Source: Bacteroidales bacterium
Lineage (GTDB): Bacteria > Bacteroidota > Bacteroidia > Bacteroidales > ML635J-15
Direction of reading: 5' to 3'
Assembly: GCA_017551515.1 (NCBI GenBank)
Contig: JAFZLK010000014.1
Coordinates: forward strand, 1-33,985
DNA: 33,985 bases
Shown: piece after piece, positions 8,621-15,714 of the stretch
How positions within the stretch are numbered: the stretch's first letter is position 1
How the letters are laid out: each line of letters opens with the position of its first letter
Notes under the pieces: model-generated
What the model saw: only the letters and a program-made list of their open reading frames with translations
Databases searched by the model: none
What the model was told of the DNA's origin: nothing
Made by a program: the position numbers and the translations under genes

Positions 8621-8645
8621 AAAAGCTCCCCGAAGAGAGCTTTTT
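8621..8645. terminator. Intrinsic terminator between the OmpA-domain gene and the GH3 operon
   Basis: AAAAGCTC (8621-8628) pairs perfectly with GAGCTTTT (8637-8644) across an 8-base loop. On the minus strand the stem is followed by TTTTATTATT, so it can end the transcript of the gene at 8665-10740 before the GH3 start at 8593. Confidence 0.8.
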
Positions 8646-8664
8646 GTGTTATGCGGTTTCTATT

Positions 8665-10740
8665 TTAGAAGTCATCGCTGTCGTCTTTGTGAATAACAGC
8701 ATTACCTTTCTTTATTGCTTCTTCTTCAGCCTTCTTGACTTCGTCTTCGATGCCGTAGTCGGTAGAAACAACGCTAAATTCTGTACGACGGTTGAGCTGG
8801 TGACAAATTTCCTTCTTTCCAAAATCAGAAATCTTGTTGATGTATTCCTCGTTAAGTACATCTCCGACTTTCAGGAAAGGATATTGCTTTGCCATCTGTG
8901 CGTTTACTGTCTTTGGTTCGGTTTCACCAAAGCCTTTAGCAGTAAGTCTGTCTGGCTTTATTCCCTTAGAAATCAAATAGTCCACGCACGATTTTGCTCT
9001 TGCAAGCGAAAGTGTCATGTTGTAGTCGTCGTTGCCACGGAAGTCGGTATGCGCACGCATTTCGATGGTAATGTTCGGGTTGTCGTTCAATGTTTTTACC
9101 AAACCATCAAGCGAAACTGTTGATTCTGGCTTCAAGTCGGCCTTGTCGTATGCGTATTCAATGTTAGGCAACTCAATGACACGTGGTATTCTGCCAAGAT
9201 TAAGAATCACATTGTAAACCGTATCGTATTCGACTTTTGCGGTCGAGAATTTTATCGAATTAGAGAAGTAATCCTTTGAAACTTCGCCCTTTACTTCATA
9301 AATCTTGTCCTTCTGCAATGTCATATTGAATTGGCCTTTCTCGTTGGATGTCAATTCTTTAACTACAGCACCATCGGCATAAACTGTGATTTTTGCTTCC
9401 TTAAGTGGGATTCTTCTTTCTACATTTGTAGTATCATAAATTGCTCCATTCAAGGTAATTACAAGTGGTGGTAAAATGAATGAGTAGATGTCGTCACTTC
9501 CTTTTCCGCCCTTGCGGTTCGATGAGAAGTAACCCGATTCTTCCTTGCCGTTGAATATTATACCGAAGTCATCAAACGATGAGTTGATGGGGTATTTCAT
9601 GTTTTCAACGCCAGTGAAATCCTTTCCTTTTTTTATGGCCTTGTAGATGTCGAGACCACCCATTCCCTGATGACCGTCGGAAGCAAAGTATAGTGAGCCG
9701 TCTTCGCGCACTGTCGGAAAAACTTCGTCGCCGAGGGTATTGATTTTCGGACCGAGGTTTATAGGTTTGCTGAATTTGTTGGATGTTCCAACTCTTTGTG
9801 CCATATACAAGTCCTGTCCACCATAGCCACCTTCGACTTCTGCACTGAAGTACAAGGTCTTATCGTCTGGAGAAAGAGCAGGATAACCAACTTCTGCTGC
9901 TTCAAATCCTGGTATTTCAATTAGGATTGGTTGTCCCCATGCATTTCCTTTCTTTGTGCTGAGGTAAATTTTACAGGGTTCATCGACTTTCTTTCCTGCC
10001 TTGCAACGAGTGAAATACATGTCGGTTCCCTTGAGTGAAACTGTCGAAGCACCTTCATCGTCTTCTGTGTTGACTCCACCGGCAAGTGGTGTTGGCGAAG
10101 ACCATGTGCCTTTCCTGTCCTGAGTTACCTCAAAAATATCAGTAAATTTCTGACCAGACTTGTAGTTGTCGCGGCTACCTTGTGAGCCTTCGCGGGATGA
10201 GGTGAAATAAACGGTACGATAGTCCTTAGATGCCCACACAATCGAGAAGTCGGCTTGTGCGGTATTGAACTTTGATACATTTGTAACCTTGTATCTTGTA
10301 GGACGGCTAATCCAGCTAGGAACAATTTTGCACGATTCCATACCACTTTTTGCACGGTGGTCCTGAGGGGCAAATTTAAGGTACTGCTTGTAGTAGTCGA
10401 TTGCATCTTCGTATTTGCCGTTCATTCTAAGCGCATCGGCGTAGAAAAGAAGTACGTCGGGCTTAATTACACCCCTTACATAATTCTTCACAGCCACCCT
10501 GAAATACATTTCCGACTTGTCGGTATTGCCAAGTTGCTTGTAACAAAACCCAAGTTGGTAGTTAACCTTTGCAAGATCTTCTTTTGCCGAGATACTAGGT
10601 AATGCTTTCTCGTAATAGTCCTTAGCCAAGTCGTAAGAGTACTGGTTGAAATATTCGTTTCCCTTGTCAATCAGAGCTTTCTGGGCGTGCATAAACAACA
10701 CCGAGAAAACCATCATTGCTATCGTAAACAGTCGTTTCAT
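8665..10740 (-). CDS. PorE-like OmpA-family lipoprotein/periplasmic protein (TPR, PD40, CRD, OmpA)
   Basis: A 691-residue protein with signal MKRLFTIAMMVFSVLFMHAQ. Domains in order: TPR repeats (about 24-125), PD40/WD40-like propeller repeats (about 150-420; repeated YFTS, YFSA, YFAS strands with SPDDKTLYFSAE), a carboxypeptidase-regulatory-like beta domain (about 430-520), and a C-terminal OmpA/Pal peptidoglycan-binding domain (about 545-665; MRAHTDFRGNDDYN, LARAKSCVDYL, GFGE). This is the architecture of PorE, a type IX secretion component that anchors to peptidoglycan, although several Bacteroidota paralogues share it. It is preceded by a promoter (10781-10774) and ends at a terminator, so it appears monocistronic. 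The tail is acidic (KDDSDDF). Confidence 0.85.
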   Translation of the reverse strand: MKRLFTIAMMVFSVLFMHAQKALIDKGNEYFNQYSYDLAKDYYEKALPSISAKEDLAKVNYQLGFCYKQLGNTDKSEMYFRVAVKNYVRGVIKPDVLLFYADALRMNGKYEDAIDYYKQYLKFAPQDHRAKSGMESCKIVPSWISRPTRYKVTNVSKFNTAQADFSIVWASKDYRTVYFTSSREGSQGSRDNYKSGQKFTDIFEVTQDRKGTWSSPTPLAGGVNTEDDEGASTVSLKGTDMYFTRCKAGKKVDEPCKIYLSTKKGNAWGQPILIEIPGFEAAEVGYPALSPDDKTLYFSAEVEGGYGGQDLYMAQRVGTSNKFSKPINLGPKINTLGDEVFPTVREDGSLYFASDGHQGMGGLDIYKAIKKGKDFTGVENMKYPINSSFDDFGIIFNGKEESGYFSSNRKGGKGSDDIYSFILPPLVITLNGAIYDTTNVERRIPLKEAKITVYADGAVVKELTSNEKGQFNMTLQKDKIYEVKGEVSKDYFSNSIKFSTAKVEYDTVYNVILNLGRIPRVIELPNIEYAYDKADLKPESTVSLDGLVKTLNDNPNITIEMRAHTDFRGNDDYNMTLSLARAKSCVDYLISKGIKPDRLTAKGFGETEPKTVNAQMAKQYPFLKVGDVLNEEYINKISDFGKKEICHQLNRRTEFSVVSTDYGIEDEVKKAEEEAIKKGNAVIHKDDSDDF

Positions 10741-10773
10741 ATATATAGAATATCCATGTTAAAAATAGAGCGC

Positions 10774-10807
10774 CAAATATACATTTTTTTTTTCAATCAA
10801 CAGCAAA
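10774..10807 (-). promoter_or_regulatory. Promoter of the PorE-like gene
   Basis: On the minus strand TATATTTG (10781-10774) matches TAnnTTTG, and TTTG (10807-10804) lies 22 bases upstream as a -33 element. The start codon at 10740 follows after a leader of roughly 30 bases. Confidence 0.65.
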
Positions 10808-10829
10808 CTATTGTAAATATTTCTTTGTG

Positions 10830-11203
10830 GGGCTACGCCCGTTTCAATGGCTCCCTGTGCTGAGCGAAGTCGAAGTGCGCCGTTTGAATGCCTTCGGCGT
10901 TTCTAGGTTTCTGCGTTTCTATGGGCTACGCCCGTTTCTAGGTTTGGCTTACGCCGAGCTAAAGGTTAACTTCGTTGAGGACTACGCCGTTCTATGCCTT
11001 CGCCGTTTCAATGGCTAAAGCCGTTTCAATGGGCTATGTCCGTTTCTAAGTTTCTTGGTTTCTATGGCTGACGCCGTTTCTAAGTTTAACTTCGTTGAGG
11101 GCTTCGCCGTTCTGTGGGCTACGCCCGTTTCTCTGTTTCTAGTTTCTAAGTTTCAATGCCTTCGGCGTTTCTATGTTTTGGTCACTGAGCGAAGTCGAAG
11201 TGC
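10830..11203. repeat. Array of GTTTC-linked mini-hairpins with partly compensated stems
   Basis: Between two minus-strand genes, about 370 bases consist of short palindromes joined by GTTTC-type linkers. Examples: GGGCTACGCCC (10830-10840, 10923-10933, 11116-11126), GCCTTCGGC (10890-10898, 11158-11166), GGCTAAAGCC (11013-11022), GGGCTATGTCC (11031-11041, one G-T wobble), GGCTGACGCC (11066-11075). In these units the stem or loop changes while pairing is kept; some other units, such as GCCTTCGCC near 10996, do not pair. The repeat CTGAGCGAAGTCGAAGTGC occurs twice (10860-10878, 11185-11203). Related copies lie near 15885-15955 and 24450-24560. Confidence 0.75.
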
Positions 11204-11315
11204 TGTTTTCTAAATTTCTGTGGGCTTGAAGGCTCAAAGTTTTAAAGGCTAGAATACGGCTTTGAGGCTTTTTGCCTTTCAGCCTGTTAGCCTTTCAGCC
11301 TGCAAGCCTTTGCTC
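11204..11315. other. Intergenic tail with short AGGCTGAA direct repeats
   Basis: Downstream of the gene ending at 11316 the minus strand carries direct repeats of AGGCTGAAAGGC separated by short linkers (about 11274-11305), plus a weak stem AGGC/GCCT (11265-11268 with 11274-11277). A similar GCCTGCAAG phrase is found near 16075. No strong terminator is evident. Confidence 0.4.
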
Positions 11316-12857
11316 CTATTTCACCATAAATATATCCCGTACAAAATTCTTTGTTTCGGTCAAGCCTTTGGTTTCGACTGTTGCCTTTTCCAATTTGTAA
11401 CCTTGTGCCTGATAATAAATTATGTAATTGTTTTCGGGTTTCAGTTCCAGTTCGTATTTGCCGTTTTCGTCGGTGGTTTGCGTATCCATCAGCACATATT
11501 CGTCGTTCATTATCTGGATGTCAACATTTGGAACAGGCTTGTTCAAGTCCTTGTCCCATACGGTTCCGGTTACGGTGAACGAAAGTTCGGGCAAGATAAA
11601 GTGATATAGGTCAGTCTTGCCTACTCCGCCTCTGCGTCTCGACGAGAGGAAACCTTCCTCGCGCATGCCCGTGAACACGATTCCGAAATCGTCGAGCGAG
11701 GTGTTTATGGGGTAGCCCATATTTATAATAATGTACTCGGAATTTTTGACTTGTTTTGCCAGATAGATGTCAAAACCACCCATGCCAGGATGTCCGTTGG
11801 AGGCAAAGTAGAGGTCGCCGTTGCTACGGATATATGGATGGACTTCATCTTCCTCGGTATTTATGTAACTGCCAAGGTTTTGCGGAGGGTTGAATGGCTG
11901 GTTTTTGCGCTGACGGGTTACACAATAGATGTCCTTTCCGCCAAGTCCGCCAAGTAGCGAGTCGGCGACAAAGTAAAGCGTAAGTTCGTCGTCGCTGATA
12001 GCAGGGTGACCGATGGAGACGCTGTCGGGAATGCCTTTTATTTCAACTTCCTGCACATTTGTCCAATTGTTGCCGACCTTTTTTGCCATATATATTCGAC
12101 ATCCCTTGTCGCTGTTCTTATCGTAGGTGCAACGTGTGAAATACAAGTTGTTGGACTTGCGGTTGAGACAGGCGGCACCTTCCTCGGCTGTAGTGTTTAT
12201 TGTGCCGGGGGCGATTTTGGCTTCGCTCCATCGTCCTTCGCGGTCCTGCTCGGCGTAGAAGATGTTGGAGCAGTATTCTCCAGATTCGGGACTGACGGTG
12301 ACGTGCGTAGGAGCGTTGCGCGTGGAGGTAAAATATACCTTCTTGTGCGTTCGTGCCTCGTAGAACGGACAATAGTCTTCGCCGCCAGAATTTATTATAG
12401 GTTTGAGTGTCACTTCGTAGCGTGATGGATTGGCAAGCATCTGGCGTGTGAGTTCTATGCTTTTTATGCCTTTCTGTGCCAGTCGGCTTTTGGGCGAAAG
12501 TTCTCCGAATTTCTGGAATTGCACCAATGCCGAATCGTAAAGTTGAAGCATCTGCAGTGCTTCTCCGAAATATAGGTATGCCAGCGAATCTTCACAGCCA
12601 TTTTCGATTGCAAGTTTGAAATTTGGTGCGGCTTCTTCGGGAATCGACAGTTTCTTGTAGCAGTAGCCAATCTTGTAGTAGAGTTCCGAGACAAGTTTTT
12701 TGTTGTGCTTATGCTTTTCGGCTAGTGGCGTGTAGAGGGAAATGGCTTCCGAAAACTGTTCGCGCTTCAGTGCAGCGTCGGCAAGCTTGAGGGCTTTCTG
12801 TGCTGTGAGCGTTGCGCAGAAGAACAATGCAAGTAATATGGCTGCAAGTCGTTTCAT
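11316..12857 (-). CDS. TPR-PD40 repeat envelope protein, OmpA-less paralogue of the PorE-like protein
   Basis: A 513-residue exported protein with signal MKRLAAILLALFFCATLTAQ. TPR repeats (about 20-120) precede PD40 propeller strands (about 140-400: KVYFTSTR, NLYFTRCT, ELTLYFVADS, DLYFASNGHPGMGGFDIY). A carboxypeptidase-regulatory-like domain follows (about 425-505). It then stops where its neighbour continues into OmpA, so it lacks a peptidoglycan anchor. Segments such as GGVGKTDLYHFILPEL and the neighbour's GGKGSDDIYSFILPPL show that the two are tandem paralogues. The ATG at 12857 is chosen over an in-frame TTG at 12881 because that TTG overlaps the -7 box. It may partner the anchored paralogue. 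Confidence 0.85.
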   Translation of the reverse strand: MKRLAAILLALFFCATLTAQKALKLADAALKREQFSEAISLYTPLAEKHKHNKKLVSELYYKIGYCYKKLSIPEEAAPNFKLAIENGCEDSLAYLYFGEALQMLQLYDSALVQFQKFGELSPKSRLAQKGIKSIELTRQMLANPSRYEVTLKPIINSGGEDYCPFYEARTHKKVYFTSTRNAPTHVTVSPESGEYCSNIFYAEQDREGRWSEAKIAPGTINTTAEEGAACLNRKSNNLYFTRCTYDKNSDKGCRIYMAKKVGNNWTNVQEVEIKGIPDSVSIGHPAISDDELTLYFVADSLLGGLGGKDIYCVTRQRKNQPFNPPQNLGSYINTEEDEVHPYIRSNGDLYFASNGHPGMGGFDIYLAKQVKNSEYIIINMGYPINTSLDDFGIVFTGMREEGFLSSRRRGGVGKTDLYHFILPELSFTVTGTVWDKDLNKPVPNVDIQIMNDEYVLMDTQTTDENGKYELELKPENNYIIYYQAQGYKLEKATVETKGLTETKNFVRDIFMVK

Positions 12858-12878
12858 TTCAATTTTTTGTGCAAGGTG

Positions 12879-12910
12879 CAAATTTATATTAATTCAATTA
12901 CCGCGCCAAA
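12879..12910 (-). promoter_or_regulatory. Promoter of the TPR-PD40 gene
   Basis: On the minus strand TTTG (12910-12907) and TAAATTTG (12886-12879) are separated by 20 bases, a near-ideal Bacteroidota promoter. Transcription should begin near 12876, downstream of the TTG at 12881, leaving ATG 12857 as the start. Confidence 0.75.
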
Positions 12911-12948
12911 AAATAGGGGCGAATTTTTGTTCAGTTCAAATATTTGAA

Positions 12949-13060
12949 TGACTTTTGTCGCGAAAATGACTTTTAGAAAAGTCAAAATATTTTTAAAATG
13001 ACTTTTAAAAACGACATTTTTGATAGTGAATTAACTTTTAGAAACGACAATTTTAAGCGA
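12949..13060. repeat. Degenerate ACTTTT array with about 32-33-base spacing
   Basis: ACTTTT occurs at 12951, 12969, 13001 and 13034, the last three 32 and 33 bases apart. The second copy forms a perfect palindrome TGACTTTT-AG-AAAAGTCA (12967-12984). The third and fourth copies share the downstream words AAACGACA and TTTT. The region is AT-rich and non-coding, between divergent promoters. The spacing recalls the 32-base tandem operator before the ATPase gene at 22.8 kb. Confidence 0.5.
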
Positions 13061-13129
13061 TGTTCTAATCTGTATAAATTGTGCGATCGTGCTAAACACT
13101 ACAAAATTTCTCTGCTTTTTTCAACATAA

Positions 13130-13162
13130 TTGCTTTTTATATCCAAATAAGACTTATCTTTG
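13130..13162 (+). promoter_or_regulatory. Promoter of the candidate ncRNA
   Basis: TATCTTTG (13155-13162) fits the -7 consensus exactly; TTG (13130-13132) lies 22 bases upstream as a possible -33 element. The predicted start is about 13165. Confidence 0.65.
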
Positions 13163-13164
13163 CC

Positions 13165-13425
13165 CTGCTGTTCAACAATATGATGTTGGATGGCGGACAT
13201 ATAGAAAGACGTTTACTGACGTTTTCCTTTGGCGATTCGAAACTTCGCAACTTTTGGATTTGCTGTCAAAGAAAAAGCAACGGTGAGCGCTTGCGTTGGT
13301 ATGCAATTGATACCTATCAATCATATCTTAGCGTGGGCTTCGCGTTGCTCAATCTTACAGCAAAGGCAATGCGAAGGCCGCGAATCGTGGGAGCGAGTAA
13401 CAAGATTCCCACGTTTTTCTTTTTT
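13165..13425 (+). ncRNA. Candidate structured non-coding RNA with its own promoter and terminator
   Basis: About 260 bases lie between a consensus promoter and a strong intrinsic terminator, with no credible start or coding signal. The 5' bases CCTGCTGT (13164-13171) can pair with ACAGCA...GG (13357-13366) just before the terminator, which would close the molecule. Internal stems include ATTGAT/ATCAAT near 13306-13321, TTGCT/AGCAA near 13260-13281 and GCGA/TCGC near 13232-13247. I find no tmRNA, RNase P or SRP RNA signatures. A 6S-like long hairpin is conceivable but unproven. Alternatively it is a long attenuated leader of the gene at 13501. Confidence 0.6.
13386..13425 (+). terminator. Intrinsic terminator of the candidate ncRNA
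   Basis: CGTGGGA (13386-13392) pairs perfectly with TCCCACG (13407-13413) and is followed by TTTTT-C-TTTTTT (13414-13425). It ends the upstream transcript 75 bases before the ATG at 13501. Confidence 0.85.
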
Positions 13426-13500
13426 GTTGATACCGTGCTCGGGAATCGGCGGAAAACAAAACCGATGTGCCGATGGGATATAACCGGCAATTGTATAATT

Positions 13501-14208
13501 ATGAAGAAAATATGTTTTCTTATCGTATTGCTTTCTATGTCAATGATGGCGATGGCGCAGGACGTAATTGTCAAAAAAGATGGAACAACAATTCTTAGTA
13601 AAGTTTTGGAAATTAGCAGTACAGAAATAAAGTACAAAAAATGGTCGAACCAAGATGGTCCAATGTATTCGATTGATAAAAGCGAGGTGCATTCAATAAA
13701 TTATCAGAATGGAGAGGTAAAATTAATGACAACAAATTCATCCATAACCAAAACATTATTGCCAGAAAATGAAAGAATGGTTCGTAAAGGCAAATATCTC
13801 ACTGTTAACGGACAAAGTTTGTCAAATGAAGAAATTCTGTCGCTTGTCGGTGAACAAAACTACGTAACATATCTTAGCGCAAGAAAACAATCTGAACGAG
13901 GAGGTGGCTTTATTGTTTCGTCTTTACTTTGTGGGGGAATGTCGGTTGTGTGTTTGGCCTTTGGTGTACCAAATAATAATTCAGCTACTTTGGTCGTTGG
14001 TGCTATAACAGGGGCATATTTCCCTATCGGGCTGACATTAGGTTGCGTGTTTAAAGGCATTGGAAATGGAAGAATAAGTCGGGTTGCAGATGAATACAAT
14101 GTAAGTGGCAGAACTTTTTCTTACCAAATTTCACCTTCTATTATAAGATACAATTCTGTGGAAAAGCAGGGTAATGCTTTGGGACTGACGCTTAGTGTTA
14201 AATTCTAA
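13501..14208 (+). CDS. Exported protein of unknown function with two membrane segments
   Basis: A 235-residue protein. The ATG at 13501 is chosen because it begins a proper signal peptide, MKKICFLIVLLSMSMMAMAQ; a longer in-frame reading back to 13180 would run through the ncRNA and its terminator. After the signal, DVIVKKDGTTILSKVLEISS and IKYKKWSNQDGPMYSIDKSEV form a small beta domain common at the N-terminus of Bacteroidota envelope proteins. Two hydrophobic stretches follow at about residues 140-158 and 163-183 (FIVSSLLCGGMSVVCLAFG; ATLVVGAITGAYFPIG). Function is unknown. No clear TAnnTTTG lies between the terminator and the ATG, so expression may rely on read-through or a weak promoter. 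Confidence 0.75.
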   Translation: MKKICFLIVLLSMSMMAMAQDVIVKKDGTTILSKVLEISSTEIKYKKWSNQDGPMYSIDKSEVHSINYQNGEVKLMTTNSSITKTLLPENERMVRKGKYLTVNGQSLSNEEILSLVGEQNYVTYLSARKQSERGGGFIVSSLLCGGMSVVCLAFGVPNNNSATLVVGAITGAYFPIGLTLGCVFKGIGNGRISRVADEYNVSGRTFSYQISPSIIRYNSVEKQGNALGLTLSVKF

Positions 14209-14264
14209 AAACTTGTAAACAATTGTGATTATTTTGAACTGTATAAAACGAAGTGAAAATCTTA

Positions 14265-14296
14265 TTTGCGCTATTATAAATAAGTTTGTATCTTTG
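14265..14296 (+). promoter_or_regulatory. Promoter of the toxin-antitoxin operon
   Basis: TTTG (14265-14268) and TATCTTTG (14289-14296) are separated by 20 bases, a textbook arrangement for the phylum. The predicted start near 14299 lies downstream of the TTG at 14286, so translation from that TTG is excluded. Confidence 0.8.
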
Positions 14297-14315
14297 CATT
14301 GAAATAGCAAAGATA
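14289..14315. promoter_or_regulatory. Palindromic operator overlapping the toxin-antitoxin promoter
   Basis: TATCTTTGC (14289-14297) and GCAAAGATA (14307-14315) form a perfect 9-base inverted repeat with a 9-base centre. The left arm contains the whole -7 element, so a bound antitoxin or toxin-antitoxin complex would block RNA polymerase, the usual autoregulation of such modules. Confidence 0.65.
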
Positions 14316-14321
14316 TACATT

Positions 14322-14561
14322 ATGGGAATAACAATCGACGATATTTGGGCAAAAGCTCAGCGTCTTTCGCCAAGCGAAAGGCTTGCCTTGTCGCGTCGAC
14401 TTGCGGAAAGTGTGACGGAAACCGAGGAAGAGCGTCAAGAGCGTGTTGCTATGGAAATGGAACAGTTTTTTGGCGGCTGGGCAGATGATGAACGCAGTAC
14501 AGAGGAAATTATAGCGCAAATCCGTGCTGGCAGGACAGAAAATACTTATCCTCAACTTTGA
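14322..14561 (+). CDS. Antitoxin of a VapBC-type module
   Basis: A 79-residue, highly charged protein: MGITIDDIWAKAQRLSPSER, then a Glu-rich helix (ETEEERQERVAMEMEQFF) and a tail ADDERSTEEIIAQIRAGR that probably wraps the toxin. LSPSERLALSRRLAES resembles the helix of short addiction-module antitoxins that precede PIN toxins. The ATG at 14322 is used; the in-frame TTG at 14286 lies before the predicted transcript start. The toxin gene begins three bases after the stop. It should neutralise the PIN nuclease and repress its own promoter through the palindrome at 14289-14315. The exact antitoxin family is unclear. Confidence 0.82.
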   Translation: MGITIDDIWAKAQRLSPSERLALSRRLAESVTETEEERQERVAMEMEQFFGGWADDERSTEEIIAQIRAGRTENTYPQL

Positions 14562-14564
14562 TTT

Positions 14565-14969
14565 ATGGCAGAACTGAAATACCTTTTGGATACATCAACT
14601 TGTATAGAATTGTTGCGAGGGAATGAACAAGTTAGGCAACAATGTGTTAAGAACAATCAATATTGCTGTATTTCTGCAATAACTGCTATTGAGTTGCTTT
14701 ACGGAGCATACAAAGCTTCTAATAAGTATCGCCAGCAAGAGTTAGCAAAAGCACGTTTATTGGTAGATTATTACGATGTGGTTGGAATTGATAATATTGC
14801 AGATGCGTTCAGTTTTGAAAAAGTTAGGTTGGAGAGCTGTGGTCAGGTTATAGAGGACTTTGACCTTTTAATTGGAATTACTGCACGGGAAAATAATCTT
14901 ATTGTTGTGACACATAACAGCAAACATTTCTGCCGAATAGAAGGTTTAAGTATTGAGGACTGGGTGTAA
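14565..14969 (+). CDS. vapC: PIN-domain ribonuclease toxin, VapC family
   Basis: A 134-residue single PIN domain. Acidic active-site residues are in place: D9 in YLLDTST, E43 in AITAIELLYGA, D98/D100 in EDFDLLIGITA, and the late THNSKHF (N118) of VapC proteins. Such toxins cleave tRNA or rRNA with Mg2+ and stop growth when the antitoxin is lost. The length is typical. It lies three bases downstream of the antitoxin gene and ends just before a bidirectional terminator, so the module is a self-contained operon. Confidence 0.93.
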   Translation: MAELKYLLDTSTCIELLRGNEQVRQQCVKNNQYCCISAITAIELLYGAYKASNKYRQQELAKARLLVDYYDVVGIDNIADAFSFEKVRLESCGQVIEDFDLLIGITARENNLIVVTHNSKHFCRIEGLSIEDWV

Positions 14970-14988
14970 TAAAATTATTGGTGACTAA

Positions 14989-15019
14989 AAAAATAGGGAC
15001 GACATTCGCCCCTATTTTT
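14989..15019. terminator. Bidirectional intrinsic terminator (vapC / aqpZ)
   Basis: AAAAATAGGGACGA (14989-15002) pairs with TCGCCCCTATTTTT (15006-15019) with a single A-C mismatch and a three-base loop, flanked by A- and T-rich tracts on either side. It serves the convergent vapC and aqpZ genes. Confidence 0.85.
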
Positions 15020-15039
15020 CTTTCTGTTCAGTTTTCAAA

Positions 15040-15714
15040 TTACTTGTTGCATTCCTTCTTGCAATCGAAAATCTTGTAGCAAAATGCTGCAAGTGCACCG
15101 CCTACGAATGGACCTACGATGAAAATCCAGAGGTTGCTTAGCGCGGTTCCGCCTTGGAATACAGCCGGAGCGATTGAGCGAGCGGGGTTAACCGATGTTC
15201 CAGTGTAGCGGATGCAAACGAGGTGTACGAGTACAAGAGTTAGACCAATTGCAAGTCCTGCTGCATTGCCAGCGCCATTCTTTTCGTGAGTAGCTGCAAG
15301 AACTACGAATACGAATACGAAGGTGAAGAAGATTTCGGCAAGCAGACCGCCAAGTACGCTGACACCCGACTGCAGGTCGTTAGCACCAGTGCCTTCAAGA
15401 CCAACTTCCTTTGTCATCCAGAACAAGATTGCCGAACCGATGAATGCACCAATAACCTGGAAAATCATGTACATGATAGCATCCTTCCAGCCCATTCTGC
15501 CGCTCAAGGCAACACCGAGGGTAATTGCCGGATTGATGTGGCATCCCGAAATCTTGCCGATTGCGTAAGCCATGCCTATTACAGCGAGACCAAACGCCAA
15601 TGCTGTTCCAACAACCGATGCAGTGTCAACGCCGCAGCTAAGGCTAACTGCCGTTCCGCATCCCATAAGAACCAATACCATGGTTCCAATCATTTCTGCT
15701 AAATACTTTTTCAT
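15040..15714 (-). CDS. aqpZ: Aquaporin Z
   Basis: A 224-residue, six-helix inner-membrane water channel. Both NPA motifs are intact: HINPAITL (61-63) and TSVNPARS (176-178). The selectivity filter expected for water-specific AqpZ is conserved: F41 (LAFGL), H164 (VLVHLV), T173 and R179. The tail is short and basic with cysteines (DCKKECNK). The ATG at 15714 (MKKYLAEMIGTMVLV) is preferred over an in-frame TTG at 15747, which would prefix hydrophilic residues to the first helix. The only nearby promoter-like sequence is a weak TAACTTTA, so its promoter is uncertain. Confidence 0.95.
   Translation of the reverse strand: MKKYLAEMIGTMVLVLMGCGTAVSLSCGVDTASVVGTALAFGLAVIGMAYAIGKISGCHINPAITLGVALSGRMGWKDAIMYMIFQVIGAFIGSAILFWMTKEVGLEGTGANDLQSGVSVLGGLLAEIFFTFVFVFVVLAATHEKNGAGNAAGLAIGLTLVLVHLVCIRYTGTSVNPARSIAPAVFQGGTALSNLWIFIVGPFVGGALAAFCYKIFDCKKECNK

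Noticed and set aside
13180..13500. In-frame N-terminal extension of the 13501 gene
   Set aside because: It would translate through the structured region and its terminator, and it would bury a proper signal peptide that starts at 13501.
14286..14321. TTG start for the antitoxin
   Set aside because: The TTG precedes and abuts the -7 box TATCTTTG, so it would not be in the transcript.
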